64,000 bases of DNA, taken from contig CACYQI010000003.1 of assembly GCA_902776455.1 (NCBI GenBank), positions 59,664 through 123,663 of the forward strand, given 5' to 3'. The notes beneath the pieces are model-generated. The model was not told the origin of the DNA. It ran no database searches and saw nothing but the letters and a program-made list of their open reading frames with translations. Positions 1 through 9,200 of this stretch are shown here, one piece after another; the stretch's first letter is position 1; every line of letters starts with the position of its first letter. Both the position numbers and the translations under genes were made by a program. This DNA is from an uncultured Bacteroidales bacterium. Lineage in GTDB: Bacteria > Bacteroidota > Bacteroidia > Bacteroidales > Bacteroidaceae.

Positions 1-695
1 ATAGCCGGGGCGGTGACGGTCTTCTGGGTGCCGTCGTCGAGCGTATAGCTATTGGTAAGAGCCGGAATCTGTGCTTTCAGTCTGGCGGGAAACCTGTAGA
101 AGTTGACGACCTGTGCCATAGCCGTTGCCGTACAGCCCGTGGCGGGATAGTCCAAGTTGCCGTCGCCTTTGTAGTACTTCGGGCAGGTGAGGTTGTAGGG
201 ATGGCCTTGATTCCAACGCGTTGTAAGCAGTTCCGGCACGCTGTGCTTAGTGCCGCGCACCTTGTTGCGACGCTTGAGGAGGGGTGAGTTCGGGTCGATG
301 TTGTTATCGACAATGTACTTGATTTGGTCGGCATAGGACTGCAGCCAAGAACGCATGTTCTCGGGGATGTTGTCAGGGTCGAACGTGCCTTGCTCCACAT
401 AGCCGAGGATTGGCTCCGTGCGGTCGTCGCCGGAAACGATGACGTAGCCGCCATCGTTGCCCGAATTGAAGACGTAGTAATAGGGTTGCTCCGCGTCTGT
501 CTGTCCAGAAGGAGCATAGGCGGAAGCCTTCGACCTAGAGCCGGAAGGAAGCAAAGGTGTGGTCTGGACTGCCGTTTTGCCTTTTGCAAGCATGAAGGCC
601 TGTGCTGTGTAGAGGGCAGCCTGCTTGCTGATAGGCTCTGCCATCGCCATAAGGACAAAGCAGGAAGCCGCGATGGTTAAGGAGAGTCTTTTCAT
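1..695 (-). CDS. C10 family (streptopain-like) cysteine protease, C-terminus beyond window
   Basis: Reading leftward from an ATG at 695, the frame stays open to the window edge (231 codons), so the C-terminus is missing. Residues 1-19 form a Sec signal peptide. Residues 20-100 resemble the Spi inhibitory propeptide, with a PYYYVFN and GGYVIVSGDDR core as in streptopain and PrtT proteins. The motif YPATGCTATAMAQ around Cys188 matches the C10 nucleophile block. In this family the propeptide is cleaved to release a secreted endopeptidase. The catalytic His and any C-terminal sorting tail lie outside the window. The family call is firm; the substrate is unknown. Confidence 0.88.
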   Translation of the reverse strand, partial: MKRLSLTIAASCFVLMAMAEPISKQAALYTAQAFMLAKGKTAVQTTPLLPSGSRSKASAYAPSGQTDAEQPYYYVFNSGNDGGYVIVSGDDRTEPILGYVEQGTFDPDNIPENMRSWLQSYADQIKYIVDNNIDPNSPLLKRRNKVRGTKHSVPELLTTRWNQGHPYNLTCPKYYKGDGNLDYPATGCTATAMAQVVNFYRFPARLKAQIPALTNSYTLDDGTQKTVTAPA

Positions 696-818
696 CTGTT
701 TGAGTTTTTATGAGTGGATAATAAAAAGTTATGTAGAAAGGCGAAAGGTGAAAATTGTTATTTGAAAGGCTTTCGTGCAATGGTAAACGGCATGCGATGC
801 AGTGGCGACGGTGCGGAA

Positions 819-1202
819 TCACGCTGTGCGGCGGTTCTTCATCAGCAGGCCAAGGACTGTGCCCAGACAGACGCCGATGGTGTTGGCGACGAAGTCGAGC
901 CACTCTCCGCTGCGGCAGGTGGTGAGATAGGCCTGCATGAGTTCCAGGATGCCGCCCATGGCGATGGGTGCAAGAAAAGCAAACAGCAGCAGTTTCCCCT
1001 TGTCGCAATTGCGGTGGGAACGTCGGTAGTCAAACCAGATGGCAAACGTCAAGGCGCCATACATCACCATGTGCGTCCATTTGTCGGCAAGAGGGACGTG
1101 GACGCCTACCTTTATATCCTGAAAAGGCAGAAGGGAAAGCAGGACGATGACTACTGCCAACAGAATGGCAAGAGAGTAGCGGCGCAAGTACAGACGAAGC
1201 AT
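819..1202 (-). CDS. VanZ-like family membrane protein
   Basis: A 127-residue protein with about four hydrophobic segments: roughly 9-27, 43-58, 70-88 and 103-122. It carries the VanZ-like pattern of a conserved acidic/polar stretch between helices (ADKWTHMVMYGALTF, then GILELMQAYL and DFVANTIGVCLG). Teicoplanin-resistance VanZ is the founder, but most bacterial members have no known role and no resistance function should be assumed. A Bacteroidota -7 box lies 29 bp upstream, and the gene is divergent from the neighbouring transporter. Confidence 0.82.
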   Translation of the reverse strand: MLRLYLRRYSLAILLAVVIVLLSLLPFQDIKVGVHVPLADKWTHMVMYGALTFAIWFDYRRSHRNCDKGKLLLFAFLAPIAMGGILELMQAYLTTCRSGEWLDFVANTIGVCLGTVLGLLMKNRRTA

Positions 1203-1230
1203 AGATGGACCCTTTTTATACTTTTCGCTG

Positions 1231-1238
1231 CAAAGATA
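1231..1238 (-). promoter_or_regulatory. -7 box of the vanZ-like gene
   Basis: On the minus strand this reads TATCTTTG, matching the Bacteroidota -7 consensus TAnnTTTG, 29 bp before the ATG at 1202. Confidence 0.7.
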
Positions 1239-1284
1239 CGACTTTTAGTCGTTACTTCATTGCACATAGTTCATATTTTTTTCG

Positions 1285-1292
1285 TATCTTTG
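1285..1292 (+). promoter_or_regulatory. -7 box of the first NSS transporter
   Basis: TATCTTTG on the plus strand, about 60 bp before the ATG at 1353. Between it and the start lies a 7-bp inverted repeat (TCGTGCA at 1302-1308 with TGCACGA at 1322-1328) that could fold as a hairpin in the leader. Confidence 0.7.
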
Positions 1293-1352
1293 CGCCCAAG
1301 TTCGTGCAAGGGTTGATTTCCTGCACGATACAGTCAACTATTATTATGAACT

Positions 1353-2738
1353 ATGAGGAAGATTCTGACTAGAGTTAATTCGGAACGTGGAAGGTTTGGC
1401 AGTCAGCTTGGCGTCATATTGGCTTCGGCAGGTTCGGCCGTAGGGCTGGGCAACATCTGGCGTTTTCCTACCGAGGTAGGCAAGGGCGGCGGCGCTGCCT
1501 TCATCCTGGTCTATCTGGGGTTCATCCTCCTGATGGCGATGCCCGTCATGCTCTGCGAGTTCATCATCGGACGGTCGGCCCACGCCAACGCTATCGGTGC
1601 TTTCCAGAAGCTGGCACCCGGCAAGCCCTGGATGGCAGCAGGCATCATGGGCGTACTGGGCGGCTTCCTCGTCCTCTCTTTCTATTCCGTCGTGGCCGGA
1701 TGGACGCTCTTCTACACCATCGCCTCTGCCTCCGGATGGCTGCAAGGCGAGACGGATTACAACCTGACCTTCAACAGCTTTGTCTCCAATCCGTGGCATC
1801 CGCTCATCTACTTGGCGGCGTTCCTGCTGCTGACGCACATCGTCGTGGCCCGGGGCATAGAGCGCGGCATCGAACATTACTCGAAGCTCATGATGCCGCT
1901 GCTGCTCGTCATCATCGTCGTGCTGGTGGGCTTCTCCATGACTCTGCCTGGAGCGGCCGACGGCTTGCGCTTCCTCCTGAAGCCCGACCTAAGCAAGGTG
2001 ACGCCCGAAGTCGTGCTTGGAGCCATGGGACAGGCTTTCTTCTCGCTGAGCGTCGGCATGGGATGCCTCATCACCTATTCGTCGTATTTCAGCCAGGAGA
2101 CAAGGCTCGTCAGGTCTGCCCTGAACGTCTGCGTCATCGACACGCTGGTGGCCGTGCTGAGCGGCTTCATCATCTTCCCCACCGTCTTCAGCGTCGGCAT
2201 TGCGCCCGATGCAGGTCCTGGGCTTGTGTTCATCACCTTGCCCAACGTCTTCTCCATGATATTCGGCAAGATACCCTTCCTGGGCTATGTCTTTGCCCTA
2301 CTCTTCTACGTGCTGCTCCTGCTGGCGGCTCTGACGAGCAGCATCAGCATGCACGAGATATGCACAGCCTTCTTCTCCGAACACTTCAAGCTGAGTCGGC
2401 GCAAAGCGGCAGCCATCGTCACCACTGTCTGCCTGCTCTTGGGCATCTGCTGCTCGCTTTCCTTCGGTCCCTGGCAGGACGTGACGGTCTTCGGACGCGG
2501 CTTCTTCGACCTCTTCGACTTCACGGTCACGAAGTTCCTCATGCCTTTGGGCGGACTCATGATGACGCTCTTCGTCGGATGGTACATGGACCGCAAGCTC
2601 GTGGAACAGCAGCTGACGAACGACGGCACGCTCTCCGTCCGCCTCATGCACCCGCTGCTTCTGCTCATCCGATGGGTGTCGCCAGCCGGCATACTGGTCA
2701 TTTTCATCAACGAACTCTTTCCTCTCTTCATAAAGTAA
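1353..2738 (+). CDS. Neurotransmitter:sodium symporter (NSS/SNF) family transporter
   Basis: A 461-residue polytopic protein with about twelve membrane segments. The N-terminal block GSQLGVILASAGSAVGLGNIWRFP is the TM1 signature of Na+-coupled NSS transporters, including the unwound-helix motif that binds Na+ and substrate in LeuT-type proteins. Length fits bacterial members (about 440-520). Family members import amino acids with Na+; the substrate here cannot be read from sequence. The next gene is a clear paralog, so the pair arose by duplication and has diverged. An interspersed hairpin element separates the two. Confidence 0.93.
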   Translation: MRKILTRVNSERGRFGSQLGVILASAGSAVGLGNIWRFPTEVGKGGGAAFILVYLGFILLMAMPVMLCEFIIGRSAHANAIGAFQKLAPGKPWMAAGIMGVLGGFLVLSFYSVVAGWTLFYTIASASGWLQGETDYNLTFNSFVSNPWHPLIYLAAFLLLTHIVVARGIERGIEHYSKLMMPLLLVIIVVLVGFSMTLPGAADGLRFLLKPDLSKVTPEVVLGAMGQAFFSLSVGMGCLITYSSYFSQETRLVRSALNVCVIDTLVAVLSGFIIFPTVFSVGIAPDAGPGLVFITLPNVFSMIFGKIPFLGYVFALLFYVLLLLAALTSSISMHEICTAFFSEHFKLSRRKAAAIVTTVCLLLGICCSLSFGPWQDVTVFGRGFFDLFDFTVTKFLMPLGGLMMTLFVGWYMDRKLVEQQLTNDGTLSVRLMHPLLLLIRWVSPAGILVIFINELFPLFIK

Positions 2739-2741
2739 ACA

Positions 2742-2932
2742 TAGAATTGGAAGTTAAAAATGAAGTTAAACTGGAAGTTATGCGCTTTGCGCAGGAAGTT
2801 AAGCCGGCAAGCCGGCTGGACGATAGCATTGGATTTAGCCTGCTTACGATGGTATTGTCCTTCTATAACTCCCACGAGTGAAGCGAGTTTACTTCCAATT
2901 TAACTCCCCTTATTACTTCAGTAATCCATTGA
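2742..2932. repeat. Interspersed hairpin element, GGAAGTTAA family, copy 1
   Basis: The spacer between the two NSS genes is filled by repeated GAAGTTA words on the left and the complementary TTAACTTCC-type words on the right. Self-complementary stems sit between them (TGCGC-ttt-GCGCA, AGCCGGC-aa-GCCGGCT). The central core begins GGACGATAGC and ends ATTGTCC. Related copies lie at 15001-15168, 17080-17245 and 19203-19372. The long-frame start upstream of the second transporter (2878) is created by this element and is not used as the start call. Confidence 0.8.
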
Positions 2933-2940
2933 GTAGTCCT

Positions 2941-4293
2941 ATGGAAACAAGACACAACTTCGGCAGCAAGATAGGGGCCGTGCTGGCTTCGGCAGGTTCG
3001 GCAGTAGGGCTTGGCAACGTGTGGCGCTTTCCGACTGAGGTGGGAAACAACGGTGGTGCAGCCTTCATCTTTGTCTATCTCCTCTGCATAGCCGTGATAG
3101 GCATCCCCGTGATGATGAGTGAATTTCTCATCGGCCGACACACTCACGCCAACACCATAACGGCCTTCAGCAAGCTGGCACCCGGCAAGTGGTGGCGCAT
3201 AGAAGGCATCGCCGGAGTGTTCGTCGCTTTCATGATTCTTTCCTACTACATCATAGTGAGCGGCTGGACGCTCTTCTACCTCGTCAAGTCCGTGGGAGGC
3301 CAGCTGATGGCAGACAAGGACTACAATCTCGTCTTCAACGACTTCGTGAGCAACCCCTGGCAGCCGGTGCTGGCGGGAATCGTCTTCATGGGTCTCACCC
3401 ACTTCATCATAGCTCGCGGCGTGCAGTCGGGCATCGAGAAATTCTCTAAGCTGATGATGCCCATGCTGCTCCTCATCATCGGCATACTCGTGGTATGCTC
3501 GTTCAGCATGCCCGGCTCGTCGGACGGCATGCGCTTCCTGCTCAAGCCCGACTTCTCGAAGCTCACGGCCAACGTCCTGCTTAGTGCCGTCGGACAAGCG
3601 TTCTATTCGCTCAGCCTTGCCATGGGTTGTCTCTGCACCTACGCTTCCTATTTCCGGCAAGACACGAACCTTCCCAAGACGGCAGCTGGTGTGAGCATCA
3701 TCGACACCTTAGTCGCCATCCTGAGCGGCTTCATCATCTTTCCGGCCGTATTCAGCGTGGAAGGAGTCAGCGTCGATGCCGGGCCGGGCCTTGTATTCAT
3801 TACCTTGCCCAGCGTCTTCAACATCGCTTTCCACCACATCCCCTTGCTGGGATACTTCTTCTCCGGCTTCTTCTATCTGCTGCTTCTGCTGGCAGCCCTG
3901 ACCAGCGCCATGTCGCTCCACGAGAGTGTCACGGCCTATCTGCTGGAAGCCTTCCGCATCTCGCGCCGCAAGGCATCCACCATCGTCTCGGTCAGCTGCA
4001 TGACGCTCGGCGTGGCCTGTTCGCTGTCCTTCGGCGTTTGGAGCCATCTGACGCTCTTCGGGCTGAACATCTTCGAGTTGTTCGACTTTACGGCCTCAAA
4101 GATTATACTCCCCATCGGCGGCATCATCATTTGTATCTTCACGGGATGGTACCTCGACCGCAAGCTCGTCGAGAGCGAACTGACGAACAACGGCACGCTG
4201 CGATTCCGTCTGTTCCGTCTTTGGTATTTCCTCATCCGCTTCGTGGCTCCCTTCGCCATCGCGGCTGTCTTCCTGCAAGAACTGCTGGCATGA
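2941..4293 (+). CDS. Neurotransmitter:sodium symporter (NSS/SNF) family transporter, second copy
   Basis: A 450-residue protein counted from the ATG at 2941, chosen because METRHNFGSKIGAVLASAGS aligns with the N-terminus of the upstream paralog. Codons further upstream derive from the repeat element. It has the TM1 signature GSAVGLGNVWRFPTEVG and about twelve hydrophobic segments. It is homologous to the first transporter along its whole length but well diverged, so this is an old duplication. The stop codon overlaps the start of the next gene by 4 bp (ATGA), suggesting translational coupling. Substrate unknown, probably an amino acid. Confidence 0.93.
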   Translation: METRHNFGSKIGAVLASAGSAVGLGNVWRFPTEVGNNGGAAFIFVYLLCIAVIGIPVMMSEFLIGRHTHANTITAFSKLAPGKWWRIEGIAGVFVAFMILSYYIIVSGWTLFYLVKSVGGQLMADKDYNLVFNDFVSNPWQPVLAGIVFMGLTHFIIARGVQSGIEKFSKLMMPMLLLIIGILVVCSFSMPGSSDGMRFLLKPDFSKLTANVLLSAVGQAFYSLSLAMGCLCTYASYFRQDTNLPKTAAGVSIIDTLVAILSGFIIFPAVFSVEGVSVDAGPGLVFITLPSVFNIAFHHIPLLGYFFSGFFYLLLLLAALTSAMSLHESVTAYLLEAFRISRRKASTIVSVSCMTLGVACSLSFGVWSHLTLFGLNIFELFDFTASKIILPIGGIIICIFTGWYLDRKLVESELTNNGTLRFRLFRLWYFLIRFVAPFAIAAVFLQELLA

Positions 4294-5258
4294 GACGGTT
4301 GCCCTTTCTTACTAAGTCGCAACGCCGTGCCCTGCTCGTCGTAGAATGGGTGTTGCTGGCAGGCATCATAGGCTTCTCCATCTGGAATACCACAAGCCAC
4401 CAGCCTCCCTCCCGTTCCTCGTCGAAGGCGGGAGAAAGGCGTGAGTGGTACAGCAAGCCGGCAAAGTCCTTCACATACGCTGTGGAAGAGGTTCCCGTGG
4501 AGACCTTTCCCTTCGACCCCAACACGGCAGACTCTACGACGTTGCTCCGTCTGGGACTTTCCCCTTGGCAGGTGAAAACCATCTATCGCTACCGGGCCAA
4601 GCACGGACGCTACCATACACCCGAGGACTTCGAGTACCTGCCGGGCCTGACCGTCGAGCAATGGGAAAGGCTGAAGGGTTTCATCCGAATCGCTCCCAAG
4701 TACCGTTATGTGGAACCTCACAGCCGGAGATCCTATAAAGAAAGGAGCAGGGAGAACCCCGCCTACACAATGGAAGCAACGAAGGCGACAGAGGCAACGG
4801 GAAGGGACACAGCCAGGGAGAGCCTTCCCCGCGAGGAGACTTGGACGAAGGCGGTCAAGCTTTCATCGGGCCAAACCATCGACATCAACACAGCCGACAC
4901 TACACAACTGAAGCTGATACCGGGAATCGCCTCGAAGCGTGCCGCCCGCATCGTCGCCTACAGGAAGAAGCTTGGCGGCTTCGTCAAGGCCGAACAGGCG
5001 ATGGAAGCCACCGAAATGCCCGATTCCGTGCTACAGTACATGACCGTCTCGCCTGTTGACATCGTTAAGATAAACGTCAATCGCCTCTCCGTTCAGCAGC
5101 TGATGAAGCACCCCTACCTCAATTTCTATCAAGCGAAAGCCATCTTCGAGCACCGACGCAACAAGGGGGACATAAAGAACATCGAGGAGCTAAAGCGCCT
5201 CGAAGCCTTCCGCCCGTCCGACATCGACAGGCTCCGTCCCTACATCTCTTTCGAGTAG
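4290..5258 (+). CDS. Helix-hairpin-helix (ComEA-like) domain protein
   Basis: A 322-residue protein starting at the ATGA overlap with the transporter gene. Residues 9-30 form one membrane-spanning or signal-anchor helix. Three helix-hairpin-helix units follow: near 75-125 (FDPNTADSTTLLRLGLS and YLPGLTVEQWERLKGF), near 200-245 (DINTADTTQLKLIPGIASKRAARIVAYR) and near 260-320 (KINVNRLSVQQLMKHPYLNFYQAKAIFEHR). A charged linker of about 50 residues, rich in E, T and R, separates the first two. HhH units bind DNA non-specifically; ComEA-type proteins receive incoming DNA at the envelope. A role in DNA uptake is possible, since dprA is also in the window, but is not shown. Confidence 0.85.
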   Translation: MRRLPFLTKSQRRALLVVEWVLLAGIIGFSIWNTTSHQPPSRSSSKAGERREWYSKPAKSFTYAVEEVPVETFPFDPNTADSTTLLRLGLSPWQVKTIYRYRAKHGRYHTPEDFEYLPGLTVEQWERLKGFIRIAPKYRYVEPHSRRSYKERSRENPAYTMEATKATEATGRDTARESLPREETWTKAVKLSSGQTIDINTADTTQLKLIPGIASKRAARIVAYRKKLGGFVKAEQAMEATEMPDSVLQYMTVSPVDIVKINVNRLSVQQLMKHPYLNFYQAKAIFEHRRNKGDIKNIEELKRLEAFRPSDIDRLRPYISFE

Positions 5259-5296
5259 TCGGTTGGCGCTTGCAGTAGCGTAGCCAGTACCACCGC

Positions 5297-5360
5297 GGTA
5301 GTACTGGAGTTTTCCCACGGTAGTACTGCAGTTTTCCCGTGGTAGTACTGGCGTCCCTTC
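5297..5360. repeat. 22-bp-period tandem array (GGTAGTACTG type)
   Basis: The word GGTAGTACTG recurs at 5297, 5319 and 5341, a strict 22-bp spacing, joined by a TTTTCCC-containing linker. A weaker half unit precedes it. The rest of the 251-bp spacer between the HhH gene and hicB (5259-5509) shows no gene or clear terminator. Confidence 0.8.
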
Positions 5361-5509
5361 ATGGAGCGTTTTTCAGGGAGGCGAGTCGGGAGGGTACAAA
5401 AAGGGCAGGAAGCTGTGCCAACACCTTCGGCTCCAGCCTCCCGCCTTACGCTTACTACATTGTACTATACTTGCTATATGCAGCGTCCTTTATAGGCGAC
5501 AGCTATGTT

Positions 5510-5857
5510 TCAAAAAGCTGCTGTATGTTTCAACTCATTCTTTATGGCTTTGTTGATAAAGTCATTTATTGTTGTTCCCGATGTCATAACAAAGGCTGCT
5601 ACACGAGAATGAAGTTCCGACGGCATTCTCAGATTCAATCGCCCGCTGAACGGCTTGGCAGGTTCCACTCCATCTGCAAGGCAGCCATTAATATAACTAT
5701 CTATGCCGTCCTCAAAGTCCTTTCGAAGTTCATCGAGCGTCTGACCCTCGTATGTTATCAGATCCTTGCTCATTCCCTGTACCTTACCGTACAGACAGTT
5801 GTCCTCCTTGCTGTATTCCACACTGCCTTTGTAGCCTTTATATTCTAAAAAGTCCAT
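5510..5857 (-). CDS. hicB: HicB family antitoxin
   Basis: A 115-residue protein. Residues 1-65 carry the HicB partial RNase H-like fold (YKGSVEYSKEDNCLYGKVQG, then the LDELRKDFEDGIDSYI helix). Residues 72-110 form a ribbon-helix-helix DNA-binding tail (GRLNLRMPSELHSRVAAFV...INDFINKAI). In this family HicB neutralises the HicA RNase and represses the operon through the RHH tail. It lies 9 bp downstream of the toxin gene in the usual hicA-hicB order. Confidence 0.9.
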   Translation of the reverse strand: MDFLEYKGYKGSVEYSKEDNCLYGKVQGMSKDLITYEGQTLDELRKDFEDGIDSYINGCLADGVEPAKPFSGRLNLRMPSELHSRVAAFVMTSGTTINDFINKAIKNELKHTAAF

Positions 5858-5866
5858 ACCAAATTA

Positions 5867-6127
5867 CTATTTGATTAAACCATTATTCTGCAAATGCTGA
5901 TATATCGCCTTCACCATCCATTCCTTCATAATGCTTCCTGGATGAGGACGATGAATGTCTATATAGCTTCCTGTTGCTTCGTTTTTAAATCTTACACGCG
6001 AACCTGATGTTGCTCCCTTTGTATGTTCATGATATCCGAAGTATGCCAAAAGGCTCAATGTCTCTTCGTATGTAAAGTCTTTCGGCTTCCTCTTAAATCG
6101 TTCAAGCAATTTTTCCTTTGCACCCAT
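5867..6127 (-). CDS. hicA: HicA family toxin (mRNA interferase)
   Basis: An 86-residue protein with the HicA double-stranded-RNA-binding-like fold. The motif GATSGSRVRF is followed by DIHRPHPG, which contains the conserved His needed for RNA cleavage in this family. Length is close to typical HicA proteins (60-85 residues). When free of HicB, members cleave mRNA and arrest growth. A -7 box lies 19 bp upstream, giving a two-gene operon with hicB. No disabling change is visible. Confidence 0.9.
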   Translation of the reverse strand: MGAKEKLLERFKRKPKDFTYEETLSLLAYFGYHEHTKGATSGSRVRFKNEATGSYIDIHRPHPGSIMKEWMVKAIYQHLQNNGLIK

Positions 6128-6145
6128 ATCTTAATACTTCGAGTG

Positions 6146-6153
6146 CAAAGTTA
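6146..6153 (-). promoter_or_regulatory. -7 box of hicAB
   Basis: Minus strand TAACTTTG, followed by GC, 19 bp upstream of the hicA ATG. HicB would be expected to act near here. No clear operator palindrome was recognised. Confidence 0.6.
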
Positions 6154-6258
6154 CTAAATTCGGTACTAATCTCCAAACCTTTGGACTTATTTCTTACTTC
6201 CTATAAATAAATTGGAACATAAGAGGTATGCCGGAGGCGTGCAATGTCGCAAATGCTA

Positions 6259-9200
6259 TCACTTGGCAAGCTTGACCACGCTGCCGTCGGGACGGCGCAT
6301 GACGAAGATGCCATTGGCCGCCGACAACTGGTTGCCGACCCTTCTGCCATGCAGGTCGTAATAGGCCTCAGCACCCCATTCTTTCGCCGAAGGGAGCTGG
6401 GGAGACTGAACGCTGCTGGGTATCTCCTCCGCATCGATGCGTTGCAGGCGGAAGTGATCGACTTTGAACCATCCGTGACTGTCATTCGTGGAGCGCGAGC
6501 CGTCGGCCTTGAAGTTGCTGGAACGAATGCCGAGTTTGAGGCTCTCGCCTTCCTCGAGCGTCACCATGACAGCCATCTGGCGGAGCGTCATCTTGCCTGA
6601 ACCGGAAGGGCCATAGCCTGCGAAGCTGTTCACCTCGCCCGACGTGAGCACCGACTCCATGTAGTCGCTCTCCTTGCCATAGTACTGCACGTTCTTGTTG
6701 GCGAAGAGTCGGCAGTTCGCCATCTTGTCCTTCTGCGTACCAAGCAGGCAGGTGACGAGGTAAGTGCCTGCTCCGAGCTTGCTGGCCGGAATGGTCTGCG
6801 AGAGTTCATACACGTTGGGCATGGGCTTGGCGCTGGCCCAATAGGTGTTGATGCCGTAGAGATGCTTGGCGTCCTGGTTGATGCCCCACGAGTTGCCGTT
6901 CATCGAGCCGGTGGCTTTCCAACCGTTTGGAACGCCGCGCACCAGTCCGCCTTGCGGATTGAGCGAGCCGTTGTTGCCGTACTCGAAGTCGGGATTGACG
7001 AGGAGGCCCGTCAGGTCTTCGGCTCCGGCGCTGAAGGGAATGCTTGCCACGGCGCTGACCGAGAGGCCGGGGTCCATGAAGCTGACGCGGACGCGGACTG
7101 TCTTGTCCTTGTTGCTCATGTAGTGGACGGAGGCAGGGATATAGCCTTGAGCCACCGTTTCGTCCCAGTTGTCGGTCATGGCCGAGAGCTTGATGGAGAT
7201 GACCGTAGCGTCCTGTCCCTCGACGGAGATGCCGGCGCGGAGGTCGTAGCTTGTGTTGATGGGGAAGGTGGGCAGGCAGCGCACCTGAATGACGTTAAGT
7301 CCTTCCTGCACAGGCACGTTGTACTCGGCGTAGGGAGCCGCGTTGGCATTCGAGTACTTCGTCATGTCGAGGGGCCATACGCTTGCCGTTGTCCCTTCGA
7401 TGCCCAGCCCGAGGAGGCTCTTCACGGAAGCGGAAGCCTGCGTGTAACTACCGCCGCCGAGGATGTAGATGTCAGGTTCGAGGATGCTGCTCTGCTTTTC
7501 TGCCACATCGCCCGCTGTGGCGACGGCGGGCATCAGGTGCTGACTCCAGTTGTTGGGCTTGTAGCTCATCATGCCTTGCCACTTGCCGCTGGCTATGCCG
7601 TTGTTGTATTTGTTGGTGAGCGTAACGATTTCGTCGAAGGCCGACTGCGCTTTCTGTGCATAGTCGAGGGCTTTCTCGCGCTGTCCTGCCCAAGCATAGA
7701 CGAAGCTCTGACGTGCGCGGAGCAGCTTGATGTTCTGGTCGGCACAGGCACAGACGGGGTACTCTATCAGCTCGTAGTACGCGTTGCGAAGCACGGCGGG
7801 GATGCGTGGACGCAAGGCTACTACCTTATTATATAGGTCCTGATACTCGGCGATGCGTGCGTCAACCTCAGCGTTGGAGTAGTCGAAATGGCAGAGCTGG
7901 ACGTGTTCCGGCTTGGAGGCGATGCCGAGACGGTAGTAAGCCATCTTGATGGACTGAATGTCGTCGGCGAATTGCTCCCCGAAGGTGCGGGCTGCCCAGT
8001 CGCGAGTGTAGAGGTAGGCACGCTCGGGTGTCCAGCTATTAATATCCCAGGCGAGGTCCATGCAGAACTCCAGTTCTTCCTCTGCCGGCTTGATGTCGCC
8101 CACGTTTATTATCCATTGGTCGCGCACGCCCTGGTCGTAAGCCTTGCTCAGCTCGTAGCTGCAGAGCGAGGGCGAAATGGTGCTGAGCCAGAGATAGGAG
8201 TCGGGACTGCCCCAATAGGAGAGGTGGTAGTAGATGGCGTTGCCGCCTGAACGAGCCTGCTCGGCAGGCGTAGGCATCTGGCGGATATAGCCGTGATTGT
8301 CATCGACCCACATGAGGGTGACGTCTTCGGGCACTTTGAGGCCTGCATTGTAAGCATCGAGCACCTCTTTATAGGGAATGAAAATCTGCGGAATGGTAGT
8401 GGGGTCGCCGATGCTGTCGGCAAGGAGTTGGCGCTGATAGGCTATGATGTCGGTCAGGGCAGCTACGCGCTCGGCCGTACTGTTGTAGCCGTTGATGCCG
8501 GAGTCGTGTACGCCTCGCATGCCGAGCGTGTAGATGGCGTTCTTGCCCCGGCTTTCGCCCACGCGTTCAGCCCAGTAGCGCTTGATCATCTCCCTGTTGG
8601 TGCTCCACTTCCAGTCGTCGTTGTAGTGCCCGCCGTAGCGGTTCCACTCCCACTCATTGTCGCGCAGCATCTGTTCGCAATGGCTGCTGCCCATGTAGAT
8701 GTCGTACTTCATGATGAGCGGAATGTTAGTCTTCAAGTCCCAGAAAGCACGGCTGCAGGCATGCATGGCTGGCCAGAGCGTGTTGGCACGAAGGCGAAGG
8801 AGCAGCTCCATGATGGCAGCGTAGGTCTTTGGGCCGATGTTCTTCAGCGAGGAGTCCTCCATTTTGTTCTTAGCCCAGGGCTGCAGTCCGAAGTCTTCGT
8901 CGTTGAGGAAGATGCCTCGGAACTTGACGGAGGGTGTGCCCGAGACGTAGCGGCCGGGAGTGACGTAGAGCTGTGTCTTGGTGGCGGGCGTCACGTCGGC
9001 CCACCATATCCAGGGCGAGACGCCCATCATGCGGCTGAGGTGGAACACGCCGTAGGCCGTGCCGCGCGGCTGTGCTCCGAAGATGACGAGGGCACGCTCT
9101 ACGCTATCCATCGGATGGTCAACCACTTGCATCCCGAAGGCTTCCCATTTTCCTTCGATGTCGCTCACGTCAATCTTGCCCTCGGCTATCAGGGCGTCGA

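Noticed and set aside
3627-4289. Extension of the helix-hairpin-helix gene into the second transporter
   Set aside because: The upstream part is an out-of-frame shadow of the transporter; the real start is the ATG at 4290 followed by a normal membrane anchor.
1353-4293. Recent tandem duplication of the two transporters
   Set aside because: They align along their length but differ at many positions, so the duplication is old.
5259-5509. Small plus-strand reading frame across the 22-bp array and hicB
   Set aside because: It is antisense to hicB, without a motif or a ribosome-binding context, and starts inside a repeat.
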